Made by a program: the position numbers and the translations under genes | Notes under the pieces: generated by a model | What the model was told of the DNA's origin: nothing | The model's input: only the letters and a program-made list of their open reading frames with translations | Database searches by the model: none | NCBI GenBank assembly: GCA_963829955.1 | Contig: CAWHKS010000019.1 | Span: forward strand, 372,001 to 436,000 | Source of the DNA: DASTFY01 sp963829955 | Lineage (GTDB): Bacteria > Actinomycetota > Acidimicrobiia > Acidimicrobiales > Ilumatobacteraceae | Direction: 5' to 3' | Length of the DNA stretch: 64,000 nucleotides | Shown here: in pieces, positions 42,429 through 51,195 of the stretch | Numbering within the stretch: the first letter of the stretch is position 1 | How the letters are laid out: each line of letters begins with the position of its first letter

Positions 42429-44369
42429 ATGGTTGACACCGAGGCGAGAACCGCGACGCATCCGCTCCAGCCGCTGTCGGTGGACGAGATCAGTGTTGTC
42501 GTCGGGCTCCTGCTCGACGGCGGCCGGGTCGGCGAGAGGCCGGTCCTGGCGTGGGTGGCGCTAAAGGAACCGCCCAAGTGCGACGTGTTGGCGTGGACAG
42601 CCGGCGGGGCGCTGACGCGCCGGGCTGTGGCAGTGAGCGTCGACCGGGCGACTGGTGTCACTTACGAGAGCGTCGTCAACCTCAGTGAGGGAGCCGTCGA
42701 GCAGGCCGAAGCGAAGCCCGGGCTGCACGCTCCGGTCCTGGCCGTCGAGTGGCTCGAGGCGACTCCGGCCGTCCTCGGCGATTCACGTGTCCAGGGGGCG
42801 CTGCGCGAGCGCGGCATCACCGATCTCGACACCGTCGTCGTCGAGCCGTGGCCGGCTGCCTACTTCGGGGAGGAGGTCGATCATCTCGGACGCCGTCTCG
42901 GCCGAGCGATCCTGTTCATCCGCGAGCACGACGGCGACACGCTGTGGGCTCGGCCGATCGAAGGGCTGCTCGTTATCGCCGACCGTTCGACGGGGGAGGT
43001 GGTCGACGTCCGCGACAGCGGTGCAACCCCCGTACCGTCGGACCCTGGTCGGATGGGCGCGGACGATCCCGGCGTCGGTCCCGTACGGGAGGACCTCAAG
43101 GCGCTCGTCATCACCCAGCCCGATGGCCCCAGTTTCACGCTCGAGGGCAGCGAGTTGCGATGGCAGCGCTGGTCGATGCGGATCTCGGTTCATCCGATCG
43201 ATGGTTTGGTGCTGCACCAGATCGCCTACGACGATCCCGCTACCGGCCGGATTCGGCCGATCTGCTATCGGGCCTCGCTGAGTGAGATGGTGGTGCCATA
43301 CGGCGACCCCGGACCGCTGTACTACTGGCGGCACGTCTTCGACGCCGGCGAAGCCGCGCTCGGAAAGAACACGCAGTCGCTCAGCTTTGGCTGCGACTGC
43401 GTCGGTGAGGTGCACTACGTGGACGCCGCGATGATCGGCCACGACGGTCAGCCCTTCGTCATCGCTAACGCCGTGTGCATCCACGAGGAGGACGCTGGCG
43501 TGCTCTGGCGTCACGCCGACTGGCGCAGCGAACGTGCGCATGTGCGCCGGTCCCGTCGGTTGGTCGTCTCCAGCTGGGCCAACCTCGGGAACTACGACTA
43601 CGGGTTCTTCTGGTACTTCTACCTGGACGGGACGATCGAGACACAAGTCAGGTTGACCGGGGTTCCGGCGGCGGCCGCGCACCAGCCTGGCCAACGACCG
43701 ACCCACGGTGCCCTCGTCGCCGCCGACCTGTCGGCACCGCACCACCAGCACCTGTTCTGTTTCCGGCTCGACCTCGACGTCGACGGTGTCGAGAACTCGA
43801 TCGAGGAAGTCGACCTCGTCATCGACCCGCACAACCCGGACAATCCGAACGGGAGCGCCTTCCACACGGAGGCCACACCGCTGCGAACCGAGCGCGACGC
43901 GCGTCGCGACGCCTCTCCTGCGGCCGGTCGCTTCTGGAAGGTGAGCGCCGCCGATGCCCGCAACAGGGTGGGAGAGCCGACGGCCTACGCCCTGATCCCT
44001 GGCGCCCAACCGGCACTGCTCGCTGGCGCCGCCAGCGCGGTCGCGCGACGGGCCGAGTTCGCCCGACACCACCTGTGGGTCACGCAACACGCCGACGGCG
44101 AGTTGCACGCCGCCGGCGACTACCCCAACCAGCATCCAGGGGGAGACGGGCTTCCAGCCTTCACTGGCGGCAACCGCTCACTCGAGTGCACCGACGTCGT
44201 GTTGTGGTTCACCTGCGGATCGAACCACGTCGCCCGCCCAGAGGACTGGCCGGTGATGCCCGTGGAGTACGCCGGATTCCACCTCCGGCCCATCGGCTTC
44301 TTCGACCGTAACCCAGCCCTCGACGTGCCACCACAGGACCGCATCAACCCGAACGGACACTGCCCGTGA
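42429..44369 (+). CDS. Copper-containing primary-amine oxidase (TPQ)
   Basis: 646 aa, the usual length of bacterial copper amine oxidases. Catalytic base Asp305 in YWRHVFDAGE, cofactor Tyr389 in NYDYGFFWYF (topaquinone precursor), copper ligands His439 and His441 in PHHQHLFCFRLD, and third His618 in YAGFHLRP are all visible. It oxidises primary amines to aldehyde, NH3 and H2O2, probably in the cytoplasm since no signal peptide is present; substrate unknown. It shares a 13-bp promoter element with the MOSC-ferredoxin reductase gene downstream, so both may answer to the same signal. Confidence 0.95.
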   Translation: MVDTEARTATHPLQPLSVDEISVVVGLLLDGGRVGERPVLAWVALKEPPKCDVLAWTAGGALTRRAVAVSVDRATGVTYESVVNLSEGAVEQAEAKPGLHAPVLAVEWLEATPAVLGDSRVQGALRERGITDLDTVVVEPWPAAYFGEEVDHLGRRLGRAILFIREHDGDTLWARPIEGLLVIADRSTGEVVDVRDSGATPVPSDPGRMGADDPGVGPVREDLKALVITQPDGPSFTLEGSELRWQRWSMRISVHPIDGLVLHQIAYDDPATGRIRPICYRASLSEMVVPYGDPGPLYYWRHVFDAGEAALGKNTQSLSFGCDCVGEVHYVDAAMIGHDGQPFVIANAVCIHEEDAGVLWRHADWRSERAHVRRSRRLVVSSWANLGNYDYGFFWYFYLDGTIETQVRLTGVPAAAAHQPGQRPTHGALVAADLSAPHHQHLFCFRLDLDVDGVENSIEEVDLVIDPHNPDNPNGSAFHTEATPLRTERDARRDASPAAGRFWKVSAADARNRVGEPTAYALIPGAQPALLAGAASAVARRAEFARHHLWVTQHADGELHAAGDYPNQHPGGDGLPAFTGGNRSLECTDVVLWFTCGSNHVARPEDWPVMPVEYAGFHLRPIGFFDRNPALDVPPQDRINPNGHCP

Positions 44370-44580
44370 CCGTCGTAGGGAGTACGCGACGAGCCGCGCC
44401 AGCACGCAGACCGGTCGGCGTTCGTGAGCCCGTCGAGGAACTCGTCGGACAGATCGACAGCTCGGGCGTCCCGATGCCGGCCGCTCCGTAGATGGACGGT
44501 TCGCCTCCAACGGGTGGATCGGTAGCGAGCGCGGCCCGATCCCGACGCCCGCGCAAGCGGTTCCGACCGAACCCGCTCCT

Positions 44581-44593
44581 GTCGTAACGTGGC
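44581..44593 (+). promoter_or_regulatory. Second copy of the leaderless promoter element
   Basis: GTCGTAACGTGGC identical to 42413-42425; TAACGT at 44585-44590 ends 6 nt before GTG 44597. Spacing to the start codon is the same as in the amine oxidase copy. The rest of the 227-bp intergenic region (44370-44596) has no gene. Confidence 0.55.
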
Positions 44594-44596
44594 CGA

Positions 44597-46369
44597 GTGA
44601 CGGGGCCTGTGGCGACGTTGGTTGCCGTCAATGTCGGGCTTCCCGTCGACGTCCCGTGGAGGGACGCTCACGTCCGCACCGGGATCTGGAAAGGGCCGGT
44701 CGAGGACCGTCGCATGGTGCGCCGGCTGAACATCGACGGTGACGGCCAAGGCGACCTGGCGGGGCATGGCGGCGAGCACCGAGCGGTCCTCGTGTACCAG
44801 CTCGACTCGTACCGATACTGGCAGGCCCACCTTGGCCGTTCCGATTTCACCTATGGCCAGTTCGGCGAGAACTTCACGGTGGACGGTTTGGCCGACGACG
44901 AGGTCTGCGTGGGCGACCGGTATCGGATCGGCGACGCCGTCTTCGAGGTCTCGCAGCCCCGCGTGACGTGCTACCGCCTCGGCATCCGCATGGCGGACCC
45001 GCGAATGCCCGCGCTGCTCGTCTCGCACCGCCGACCCGGCTTCTACATGCGAGTGCTGACGGAAGGACGGGTCCAGGCCGGCGACGCCATCATCAAGGTG
45101 GAGTCCGGGCCCGAGGTGGTCACCATCGCCGACGTCGACGGCCTCCTTTACCTCCATGAGCATCCCCGGGATGAACTCGCTCGCGCCCTTCGGGTCGACG
45201 CGCTGAGCCCGGGGTGGAAGGCATCGCTGGCAGCCCTCCTGGAACAGGTCGACGCGGGCGGGCCCGCCAACGGCAATCCCGGTCTCAGCACTGTCGCCGG
45301 GCCGCCGCCGGCGTGGGAGGGCTTCCGCCCGTTGCGCGTCACCGGCGTCGATCGGGAGACGGCGACCGTGACGTCCCTCCAGCTCGCGGCGTCCGATGGC
45401 AGCGCTCTGCCGTCGCCGCTCCCGGGTCAGTACCTCACGATCAAGTTGGTGCTCGCCTCGGGGCAGGTGGTCGTGCGCAACTACTCGCTGTCGGGACCGC
45501 CTGGCCATTCCGAGTACCGCATCAGCGTCAAGCGCGAACCGTACGGCCTCGCCAGCGGCCACATCCACGCCTCGGTACGGGTGGGGCAGACCATAGAGGC
45601 GGCCGCGCCTCGCGGCACGTTCACTCTTGCGCCCGGGACCGGCCCGGTGGCGTTGGTGTCGGCCGGCGTCGGCATCACGCCGGTTCTCGCCATGCTCCAC
45701 GACCTCGCCGCCACCGCGTCCACGCGCCCCGTGTTCTGGATCCACGGCGCCCGGAATCGCAACGGGGACGCCTTCGCGGCAGAGGTCCACCGCCTGTTGA
45801 CGACCCTGCCCGGTGCACGGTGGTCGACCTGCTACAGCTCGCCGTCGCCCGCCGAGCGGCGCGGGGAGGGGGGCGTGACGGTGGGGCGGATCACGGCCGC
45901 GGTCGTGGAGCGATTGGGGATCCCCGTCGACGCCGACCTGTACCTCTGCGGTCCCGCCTCGTTCATGGCAGACCTGACTGCGGCCCTTGTCACGCTCGGG
46001 TTCGCCCCGACGCAGGTCCGCACGGAGACCTTCGGAACGCTCGGGTCCATCACCCCCGGCATCGTCGGCGGCCGCGATGGTCCACCGCGGCTTCCCGACG
46101 GCCCGCCCGGAACCGGGCCGACGGTGACGTTCGCCCGCAGCGGGCTGGCGGCGCGCTGGCACGATCGATACGGCTCGGTGCTGGAGTTGGCCGAGGCATG
46201 TCGCATCCCGGTCCGATGGGCCTGCCGCACGGGCGTGTGCCACACGTGCGAGACGAGTCTCGTGTCGGGCGGCGTGACCTACGAACCCGAGCCCGTCGAC
46301 AAGCCGGCGCTCGGGAACGTGCTCGTCTGTTGCGTCCAGCCCTGCGACGATCTCGTCGTCGATCTCTAG
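44597..46369 (+). CDS. MOSC domain - ferredoxin reductase - [2Fe-2S] fusion protein
   Basis: 590 aa in one chain. MOSC/YiiM-type domain (about 1-220): LAGHGGEHRAVLVYQLDSYR, FGENFTVDGL, and the Mo-Cys-like RVTCYRLGIR (Cys about 126). Then an FAD/NAD reductase domain (about 235-480): VVRNYSLSGPPGH for FAD, VSAGVGITPVLAML and LYLCGPASFM for NAD. The C-terminal plant-type [2Fe-2S] domain has Cys543, Cys548, Cys551 and Cys578/579. YiiM-like proteins reduce N-hydroxylated compounds; here the electrons would come from the fused NAD(P)H chain. Leaderless GTG start after the shared promoter. Confidence 0.92.
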   Translation: MTGPVATLVAVNVGLPVDVPWRDAHVRTGIWKGPVEDRRMVRRLNIDGDGQGDLAGHGGEHRAVLVYQLDSYRYWQAHLGRSDFTYGQFGENFTVDGLADDEVCVGDRYRIGDAVFEVSQPRVTCYRLGIRMADPRMPALLVSHRRPGFYMRVLTEGRVQAGDAIIKVESGPEVVTIADVDGLLYLHEHPRDELARALRVDALSPGWKASLAALLEQVDAGGPANGNPGLSTVAGPPPAWEGFRPLRVTGVDRETATVTSLQLAASDGSALPSPLPGQYLTIKLVLASGQVVVRNYSLSGPPGHSEYRISVKREPYGLASGHIHASVRVGQTIEAAAPRGTFTLAPGTGPVALVSAGVGITPVLAMLHDLAATASTRPVFWIHGARNRNGDAFAAEVHRLLTTLPGARWSTCYSSPSPAERRGEGGVTVGRITAAVVERLGIPVDADLYLCGPASFMADLTAALVTLGFAPTQVRTETFGTLGSITPGIVGGRDGPPRLPDGPPGTGPTVTFARSGLAARWHDRYGSVLELAEACRIPVRWACRTGVCHTCETSLVSGGVTYEPEPVDKPALGNVLVCCVQPCDDLVVDL

Positions 46370-48267
46370 GACGGCCCTGAAGTAGTCGCCCGATGATCGG
46401 CCTCGGCTTCGGAGATGGCCCACGCGGCGTTGACGAGGCCGATGTGGCTGAACGCCTGGGGGAAGTTGCCCATGAGCTCACCGCTGACCGGGTCCACCTC
46501 TTCCGCGAGCAGGCCGATGTCGTTGACGAACGCGACGGCACGTTCGAACACGGTTCGCGCCCGGTCGGCCTGACCCGCCTTCGCAAGGGCCTGGGCCAGC
46601 CAGAAGGTGCAGAGCAAGAAGGCGCCTTCCTCGCCGTCGAGTCCGTCGCGGGCGCGGTAACGGTAGACCAGCCCTCGCCTGTCCGTGAGCCGTTCTTCCG
46701 TGGCGTCGATGGTGGACAGCACCCTGGGATCGTCAGCGGGAAGGAACCCGACCAGGGGCAGCATCAGGTTGGAGGCGTCCAGGTCGTCCGAGCCGAAGGC
46801 TTGGGTGAACGCGTTGACCCGGTCGCTCCAGCCCTCGCTCAAGATGGCCTGACGGATCTGGTCTTGGGTTTGCGCCCAGGACTCGACACGGTCGGAGGCG
46901 CCGAGAGGGTGGGCCAGGGCGGTCGCCCGCGCGAGCGCCACCCAACACATCAGCTTGGAGTAGACGAAGTGACGGGGCTCGCCCCGGACCTCCCAGATGC
47001 CATGATCCTTCTCCTGCCAGTGCCGGGCGGCCGCGTCGGCGAGCTGGATGAGGAACTCTCGGGTGGCCGGGGCCAGCCCAGGCGGCGCGTCGCCTCCTTC
47101 GGGGGCGACCGTGGGCCCCGCCTGGCCTGCCACTTGGCCGAAGAGTCGGTCGGAGAGTCGATGCGCCGCGCTGAGCAGTTCTCCATAGACGTCGAGTTGG
47201 CGCTGGCGCCAGGCATCGTTGCCGACCCGCACGGGGACGGACTGACGCCAGCCCCCCAGGTGGGGCAGCTCCCGTTCGGTCAGGTCCCGCTCGCCGCCAA
47301 TTCCGAACATGATCTGCAGGTCGCCGTCCTGCTCGAGGGAGCCAGCAGCGGAGGCCGTCATGTACTCGAAGAACTCGTTCGCCTCATCGGGGCAGGCCGC
47401 CACCCACAGCGCCTCGATGGTGAAAGAGGCGTCTCGGACCCAGGCGTAGCGGTAGTCCCAGTTCCGCGCGCCGCCTACGACCTCGGGCAACGAGGTCGTA
47501 GCAGCCGCGCAGATGGCACCGGTGGGTTGAAACGACAGCGCCTGGAGTACCCGTCCGCTGTGATGGACCAGATCTCGCCACGGACCGACGTAGGCCTGGT
47601 GCAGCCGAGACCATGACTGCCATGCCACCACGGTGTCATCCAGCCGCGCGGCGATCTCGGACTCGCTCCACACCCGAGCCGATCCCGCGTCGGCCCGTTT
47701 GTGGTGATGCAGGGCGAAGCCGGCCCGCTCTCCCTGACGAAGGGCCAACCGGCACGATGCGGACGAACGGTCGACGGCCAAGGGCACCGGGCACGACAGA
47801 AACAGGACATCGGCCCCACCAGTAGCGACCAGTCCGCCGTCGACCGCGTCCAGCAAGGGGAGCACCAGGCCGTACTCAGGTCGAGGGATGTACTCCAGGT
47901 CAATCTCGACCTTTCCCGAGCTGCACGTGACCTGCCGCAGCAGAAGATGCGGCGCGTCCCTGCCCAGGTCGTGCCCTCGGTTGCCCTCCCCCATCGCCAG
48001 CGCGTCGACGACGACCGCGGTCCCAGTGGCCGTGCGATGGGTCGTCTCCAACACCATGGTGCGATCCAGGTAGCGACGGGTGACCGCTTTGGCGCCTGAT
48101 GCTCGCACGGACCAGTAGCCCGCCTGCTCGCCAAGCAGCCGAGCGAAGATCGACGGGCTGTCGAAACGCGGGAAGCACAACCAGTCGATCGACCCGTCCA
48201 AGCTCACCAGTGCCGCACTATGCCGATCCGCGAGCAAGGCATAGTCGCCGATCGCGGTGGTGGTCAA
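46366..48267 (-). CDS. GH15 glucoamylase/trehalase-like glycoside hydrolase
   Basis: 633 aa. N-terminal super-beta-sandwich (IGDYALLADRHSAALVSLDG, SIDWLCFPRFDSPSIFARLL) and (alpha/alpha)6 barrel. Catalytic glutamates in KDHGIWEVRGEPRHF (about 430) and GLLAEEVDP (about 603), together with RNWDYRYAWVRDASF, identify GH15. Actinobacterial members of this type hydrolyse trehalose or alpha-glucans in the cytosol; no signal peptide is present. Its 3' end overlaps the MOSC fusion stop by 4 nt; upstream are IS remnants. Confidence 0.92.
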   Translation of the reverse strand: MTTTAIGDYALLADRHSAALVSLDGSIDWLCFPRFDSPSIFARLLGEQAGYWSVRASGAKAVTRRYLDRTMVLETTHRTATGTAVVVDALAMGEGNRGHDLGRDAPHLLLRQVTCSSGKVEIDLEYIPRPEYGLVLPLLDAVDGGLVATGGADVLFLSCPVPLAVDRSSASCRLALRQGERAGFALHHHKRADAGSARVWSESEIAARLDDTVVAWQSWSRLHQAYVGPWRDLVHHSGRVLQALSFQPTGAICAAATTSLPEVVGGARNWDYRYAWVRDASFTIEALWVAACPDEANEFFEYMTASAAGSLEQDGDLQIMFGIGGERDLTERELPHLGGWRQSVPVRVGNDAWRQRQLDVYGELLSAAHRLSDRLFGQVAGQAGPTVAPEGGDAPPGLAPATREFLIQLADAAARHWQEKDHGIWEVRGEPRHFVYSKLMCWVALARATALAHPLGASDRVESWAQTQDQIRQAILSEGWSDRVNAFTQAFGSDDLDASNLMLPLVGFLPADDPRVLSTIDATEERLTDRRGLVYRYRARDGLDGEEGAFLLCTFWLAQALAKAGQADRARTVFERAVAFVNDIGLLAEEVDPVSGELMGNFPQAFSHIGLVNAAWAISEAEADHRATTSGPS

Positions 48268-48399
48268 CGGAGAGGTCCTCGGCAGTAGTCCGCGCCGTTA
48301 GGCCAGATGCTCGGACAACTCGCAGTCTGAACAACTCGGTCACCCACGCTGCCACCTCCCCGACCTGCTCCCCCAGGATTGCACTCTCGTGTTCGGGGT

Positions 48400-48602
48400 C
48401 GTGCCCCGAGCGCGACACCGCGTGCCAGTGCGACGGCGAGCACCGTCGTGCCGGATGCGGTGATGGCCACACGAATGCGACGATGCGAGGCCTTCAGTTG
48501 GGCGTCGAGGCGGCGGATGTCGTCGAGCAGCTCGACCGCCCGGTCGTAGCGGATCTGCTCACTCGGTGTCGCCGGGGTGACAGTGGCAAGGAACCGATCC
48601 AC
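48400..48602 (-). mobile_element. IS110-family transposase remnant
   Basis: The reverse frame reads ATPSEQIRYDRAVELLDDIR, RLDAQLKASHRRIRVAITAS, GTTVLAVA. The pattern helix-LDxxLKxxxRRIxxAITASGTT matches the segment before the GVGP helix-hairpin-helix of IS110 transposases. The catalytic DEDD core and the C-terminal domain are absent, and no terminal repeats are visible: a short remnant. Confidence 0.5.
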
Positions 48603-48629
48603 GTCAGAAGCGTTGATTTCCTTGGCGAT

Positions 48630-48715
48630 CCCGCCAGCGGCGAGCGGTCCGAGGTCTTCACCAACTCGACAGCTTCACGCCGGAACTCCGGCGGGTATTT
48701 CGACGGACGCCCCAT
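48630..48715 (-). mobile_element. IS3-type transposase OrfA N-terminal remnant
   Basis: From ATG 48715 the frame gives GRPSKYPPEFRREAVELVKT, an HTH_Tnp_1 (OrfA) N-terminus, then loses homology and runs into the IS110 fragment. The two remnants form a mosaic of decayed insertion sequences, beside the truncated tRNA. Confidence 0.55.
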
Positions 48716-48926
48716 CCAGGGCTCCTTCCTCTGGCCTCACGCCACAATCAGGTGTCCACCGAAGGGGGTCAAGGTCATACCGGAGCCAGTCCCCGAACTG
48801 GAACACACCAACCGAAGCCAACATGACCACTATCAACCGGGACAGCACACAGGAAGCCGTATGGCAACTGGCCTTCCTTCGCCGCACCGCTTGGAGGAAA
48901 AGCGCCATCTGCCTGGACTTTTCCAG
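48716..48926. other. Region between IS and tRNA remnants, no gene supported
   Basis: 211 bp containing only low-quality frames. No inverted repeat ends or direct target duplication could be recognised. Confidence 0.5.
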
Positions 48927-48968
48927 CAGCCCCAACGGGATTCGAACCCGTGCCGCCACCTTGAGAGG
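48927..48968 (-). tRNA. Truncated tRNA-Glu(CTC), 3' half only (likely att scar)
   Basis: On the minus strand: CCTCTCAAGG is an anticodon loop with anticodon CTC, followed by a variable region, a perfect T-arm (ACGGG-TTCGAAT-CCCGT) and the acceptor 3' strand TGGGGCT plus discriminator G. The 5' half, beginning GGCCCCA in complete tRNA-Glu genes, is missing: the sequence before the loop (TCGGAAC) does not pair with the anticodon stem 3' strand. No CCA follows. A 42-nt tRNA 3' segment is what tyrosine-integrase elements carry at their attachment sites. Confidence 0.75.
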
Positions 48969-49428
48969 GTTCCGACTTGGAGGACCAAACCTCATTTGTT
49001 CACAGGAGTGTATAGCCAGTGCACCACGCTGAGCGACGACGGCCAGCGCCGATACTTCGTTGCTGCGAGCAAGGAACTCGGCGACCACCATGGTGAAGTC
49101 ACCGATGATCCGCCCGAGGGCGGCAATCGGGTAGACGTCGCCGCGGTCTACGCTCGTGATGGTCGCCGTTGACCACCGCAACCCATCAGCGAATGAGTGG
49201 ATCCGGATGTCGACGCCGACGTCCTCGGCGACCGTGAAGCGGCCGCGGAGGTGAGCCGCGACAATCCGGCGATGCCGAGCGCCAAGCTCGCCGCGTGCGT
49301 GCGTAGATGGGTGCGGTCTCTCGAGCCCTCGCGCCCCCGACCGCCAATGGTCGCAGGTTCACGACGGCTCGGACGCCGCGCCAACGCCCGCAGTATCCCG
49401 CCGGCACGCCTCGCACTAGCTTGGTATG
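48969..49428. other. Intergenic stretch, 460 bp, no gene supported
   Basis: A reverse frame over 48675-49181 includes IIGDFTMVVAEFLARSNEV, but it crosses the tRNA remnant and has no family match, so it is not called. TAGCTT at 49417-49422 is a -10-like hexamer for the next gene. Confidence 0.5.
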
Positions 49429-50064
49429 ATGCCTCGCTCTCGGGCCGCCCTGGCCGTGATCCTCGTCGCTGTCGTCTCAGCCGTGCTCGTGCCGCTCACC
49501 CTGTCGAGGGGCGGCGCCGGCGAGCTCGTGTCGGCTCAGATCCCACCGGGGCCGGTCCCCACGCCGGTTCCCACCGCGCCGTGCCCGGGCTGCGGCCCTA
49601 ATCCCGGCAAGCCTGGCGTGAGCGACTTCGCGTGGTCCTACCCGCTCCACTTCTGCCCGCCCGACGATCCCACTTCGTCGGCGGTGTACGCCATCGTCTA
49701 TGGCAACGGAGCCGGCTCGGCCGTCCCGGTCACGTTCTTCGCCCGCATCGAGGACAACGTCCGCCAACTCGACACGCTGGCCCCGGGCGAGCGGGGCATC
49801 GAGAACCCGGCGATCACGGTCGGCCAGGGCATCACGTTCAACCTGGAGATGTGGGCCACCACAGACGGCACCGAGACCGGACCGCGAGTTCGGTTCGGCA
49901 ACGGTCAGACCCAGCGCTTCGACACGCTGACCTGCGATTGCCCCATCAGCCGGCAGGTGACCACCACCACTACCGTGACGACGACAGGGACCTCGATCAC
50001 GGTCACGACGAGGCCCGGCGAGACGCCGAGCACGGCGCCGCGCCAGCTGCCGGCCTCACAATGA
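49429..50064 (+). CDS. Secreted protein with Thr-rich C-terminal stalk
   Basis: 211 aa from the second of two adjacent ATGs; TAGCTT lies 6 nt upstream, so translation is probably leaderless. Signal peptide or signal anchor (ALAVILVAVVSAVLVPLTL), Pro-rich linker with a CPGC pair, then a beta-sandwich-like domain (about 60-165) with further cysteines (HFCPPDD, TCDCPI), and a Thr/Val-rich C-terminal stalk. No sortase motif. Family unknown; context suggests a cell-surface protein. Confidence 0.7.
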   Translation: MPRSRAALAVILVAVVSAVLVPLTLSRGGAGELVSAQIPPGPVPTPVPTAPCPGCGPNPGKPGVSDFAWSYPLHFCPPDDPTSSAVYAIVYGNGAGSAVPVTFFARIEDNVRQLDTLAPGERGIENPAITVGQGITFNLEMWATTDGTETGPRVRFGNGQTQRFDTLTCDCPISRQVTTTTTVTTTGTSITVTTRPGETPSTAPRQLPASQ

Positions 50065-50533
50065 CCAGAACCAGACGGAGCTGACGGCCAAAAGACGCCG
50101 CGGCCAACAAGGCGGCGACGACGGCCGACGTAGCGGTACCCACGTCGGCCGGGCAGCCCCGCTCGGCACTGGCCGACTATCCGTGCGGTCGGCGCCCACA
50201 GGCAGACCGTGCGCTCTGACACCTCGAGACGGTCGGCGGTGACGTCGATCAGGGCAGGCTGGCCTGCCAAGTCGTCCTCAAGCCGAGCCACTCGCGCTCT
50301 GCGCTGCTCAAAGCGCCTTGCTGGATCGCCGCGAGCCGCGACCGAGCGCACGCCCTGCGGCGAGTGGTCCTCGAGTGGGTCAGCGTTCGCACCCGATGCG
50401 GTCGGTGTCGCAGTCCCGCCACCAGTCGCACGGGTTGGATCGGTGCCGCGAGGAGCGGGCCATTCGGACGGGTGATCGTCCAGGGTGGACCGGCCGTCGG
50501 AGTCCCGTCAGAGTTGGCGTGCGCCTAGTCCCT
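50065..50533. other. Region without a supported gene, 469 bp
   Basis: A reverse frame contains RFEQRRARVARLEDDLAGQP and ALIDVTADRLEVSERTV, possibly the end of a decayed regulatory gene, but it lacks a start and its continuation is Arg-rich shadow. Not called. Confidence 0.5.
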
Positions 50534-51035
50534 GTGACCGTCCGGGAGACCGGGGCCCGAGTTCCTCCAACATTGGGAGCCGGGGCGCCCCTCGTGGCTG
50601 CCCTCCCGTCGCCGAACGCAGCCACCCCCAGCCAACGGAGGGACGCGATCGAACCACTGCTCGGTCCCGTCACCGTCGTCGAACGCGCCCCAGGCCGATT
50701 CACCATCGCGGGTGAGATCGACATTGTGACCGCCCGCCATCTCAATCGCCTCGAGACAGTCCATGGACCGTTGCTGCTCGATCTGCACCGCGTCACGTTC
50801 CTGGACAGCAGTGGCATCGCCGTCCTCGTCCGGCTTCTGAGCGCGGCCCGCACCAAGACTGCACGTTCCAGATCGAGGCGTGCTCGGCAAAGTTGCGCGG
50901 CTCCTGCGCATCGTGAACCTCTACGACATCCTCACCGAGGACGGCTCCCGAGACGGTCACGACAGACACGAACCAGCTGGGAGGTCTGCGGCCTCCGGCT
51001 CCGGCGATGGAACCGGAGGCTCTGTCATCGCGTGA
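50534..51035 (+). pseudogene. STAS-domain anti-sigma antagonist-like gene with one frameshift
   Basis: From GTG 50534 (start uncertain) the frame shows RFTIAGEIDIVTARHLNRLE, LLLDLHRVTFLDSSGIAVLV with the phosphorylatable serine in D-S-S-G, then loses homology at about 50,857. In the next frame LHVPDRGVLGKVARLLRIVN, LYDILTEDG completes the STAS domain and ends at 51035. Removing one base restores a 166-aa protein. Unlike the STAS protein at 36910-37263, this one keeps the serine. Partner kinase not in the window. Confidence 0.65.
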
Positions 51036-51061
51036 CGACGGGTTTGTGTCTCGCCTGCCCA

Positions 51062-51102
51062 GGTGCCGGCTGCGGCGTCGCCGTTAGTCCGCAGCCGGCA
51101 CC
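51062..51102. terminator. Hairpin terminator after the STAS gene
   Basis: Perfect 14-bp inverted repeat: GGTGCCGGCTGCGG at 51062-51075 and its complement at 51089-51102, with a 13-nt loop, 26 nt after the STAS stop. No U-tract, as usual in Actinobacteria. Confidence 0.65.
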
Positions 51103-51195
51103 GCAGGTCTCACGCCCCACCTGAGCCCACCACCAGAACGTCCGTCGTTGTGGCGTAGGGTTCGGATCGGGCGGGTTGACCCGACGGGAGGAAGC

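Noticed and set aside
39012..48968. Intact integrative element
   Set aside because: The integrase is fragmentary, no excisionase, relaxase or second att copy is visible; only scars are supported.
48675..49181. 168-codon reverse open frame over the tRNA remnant
   Set aside because: It crosses the T-arm and IS remnant, and no conserved motif is present.
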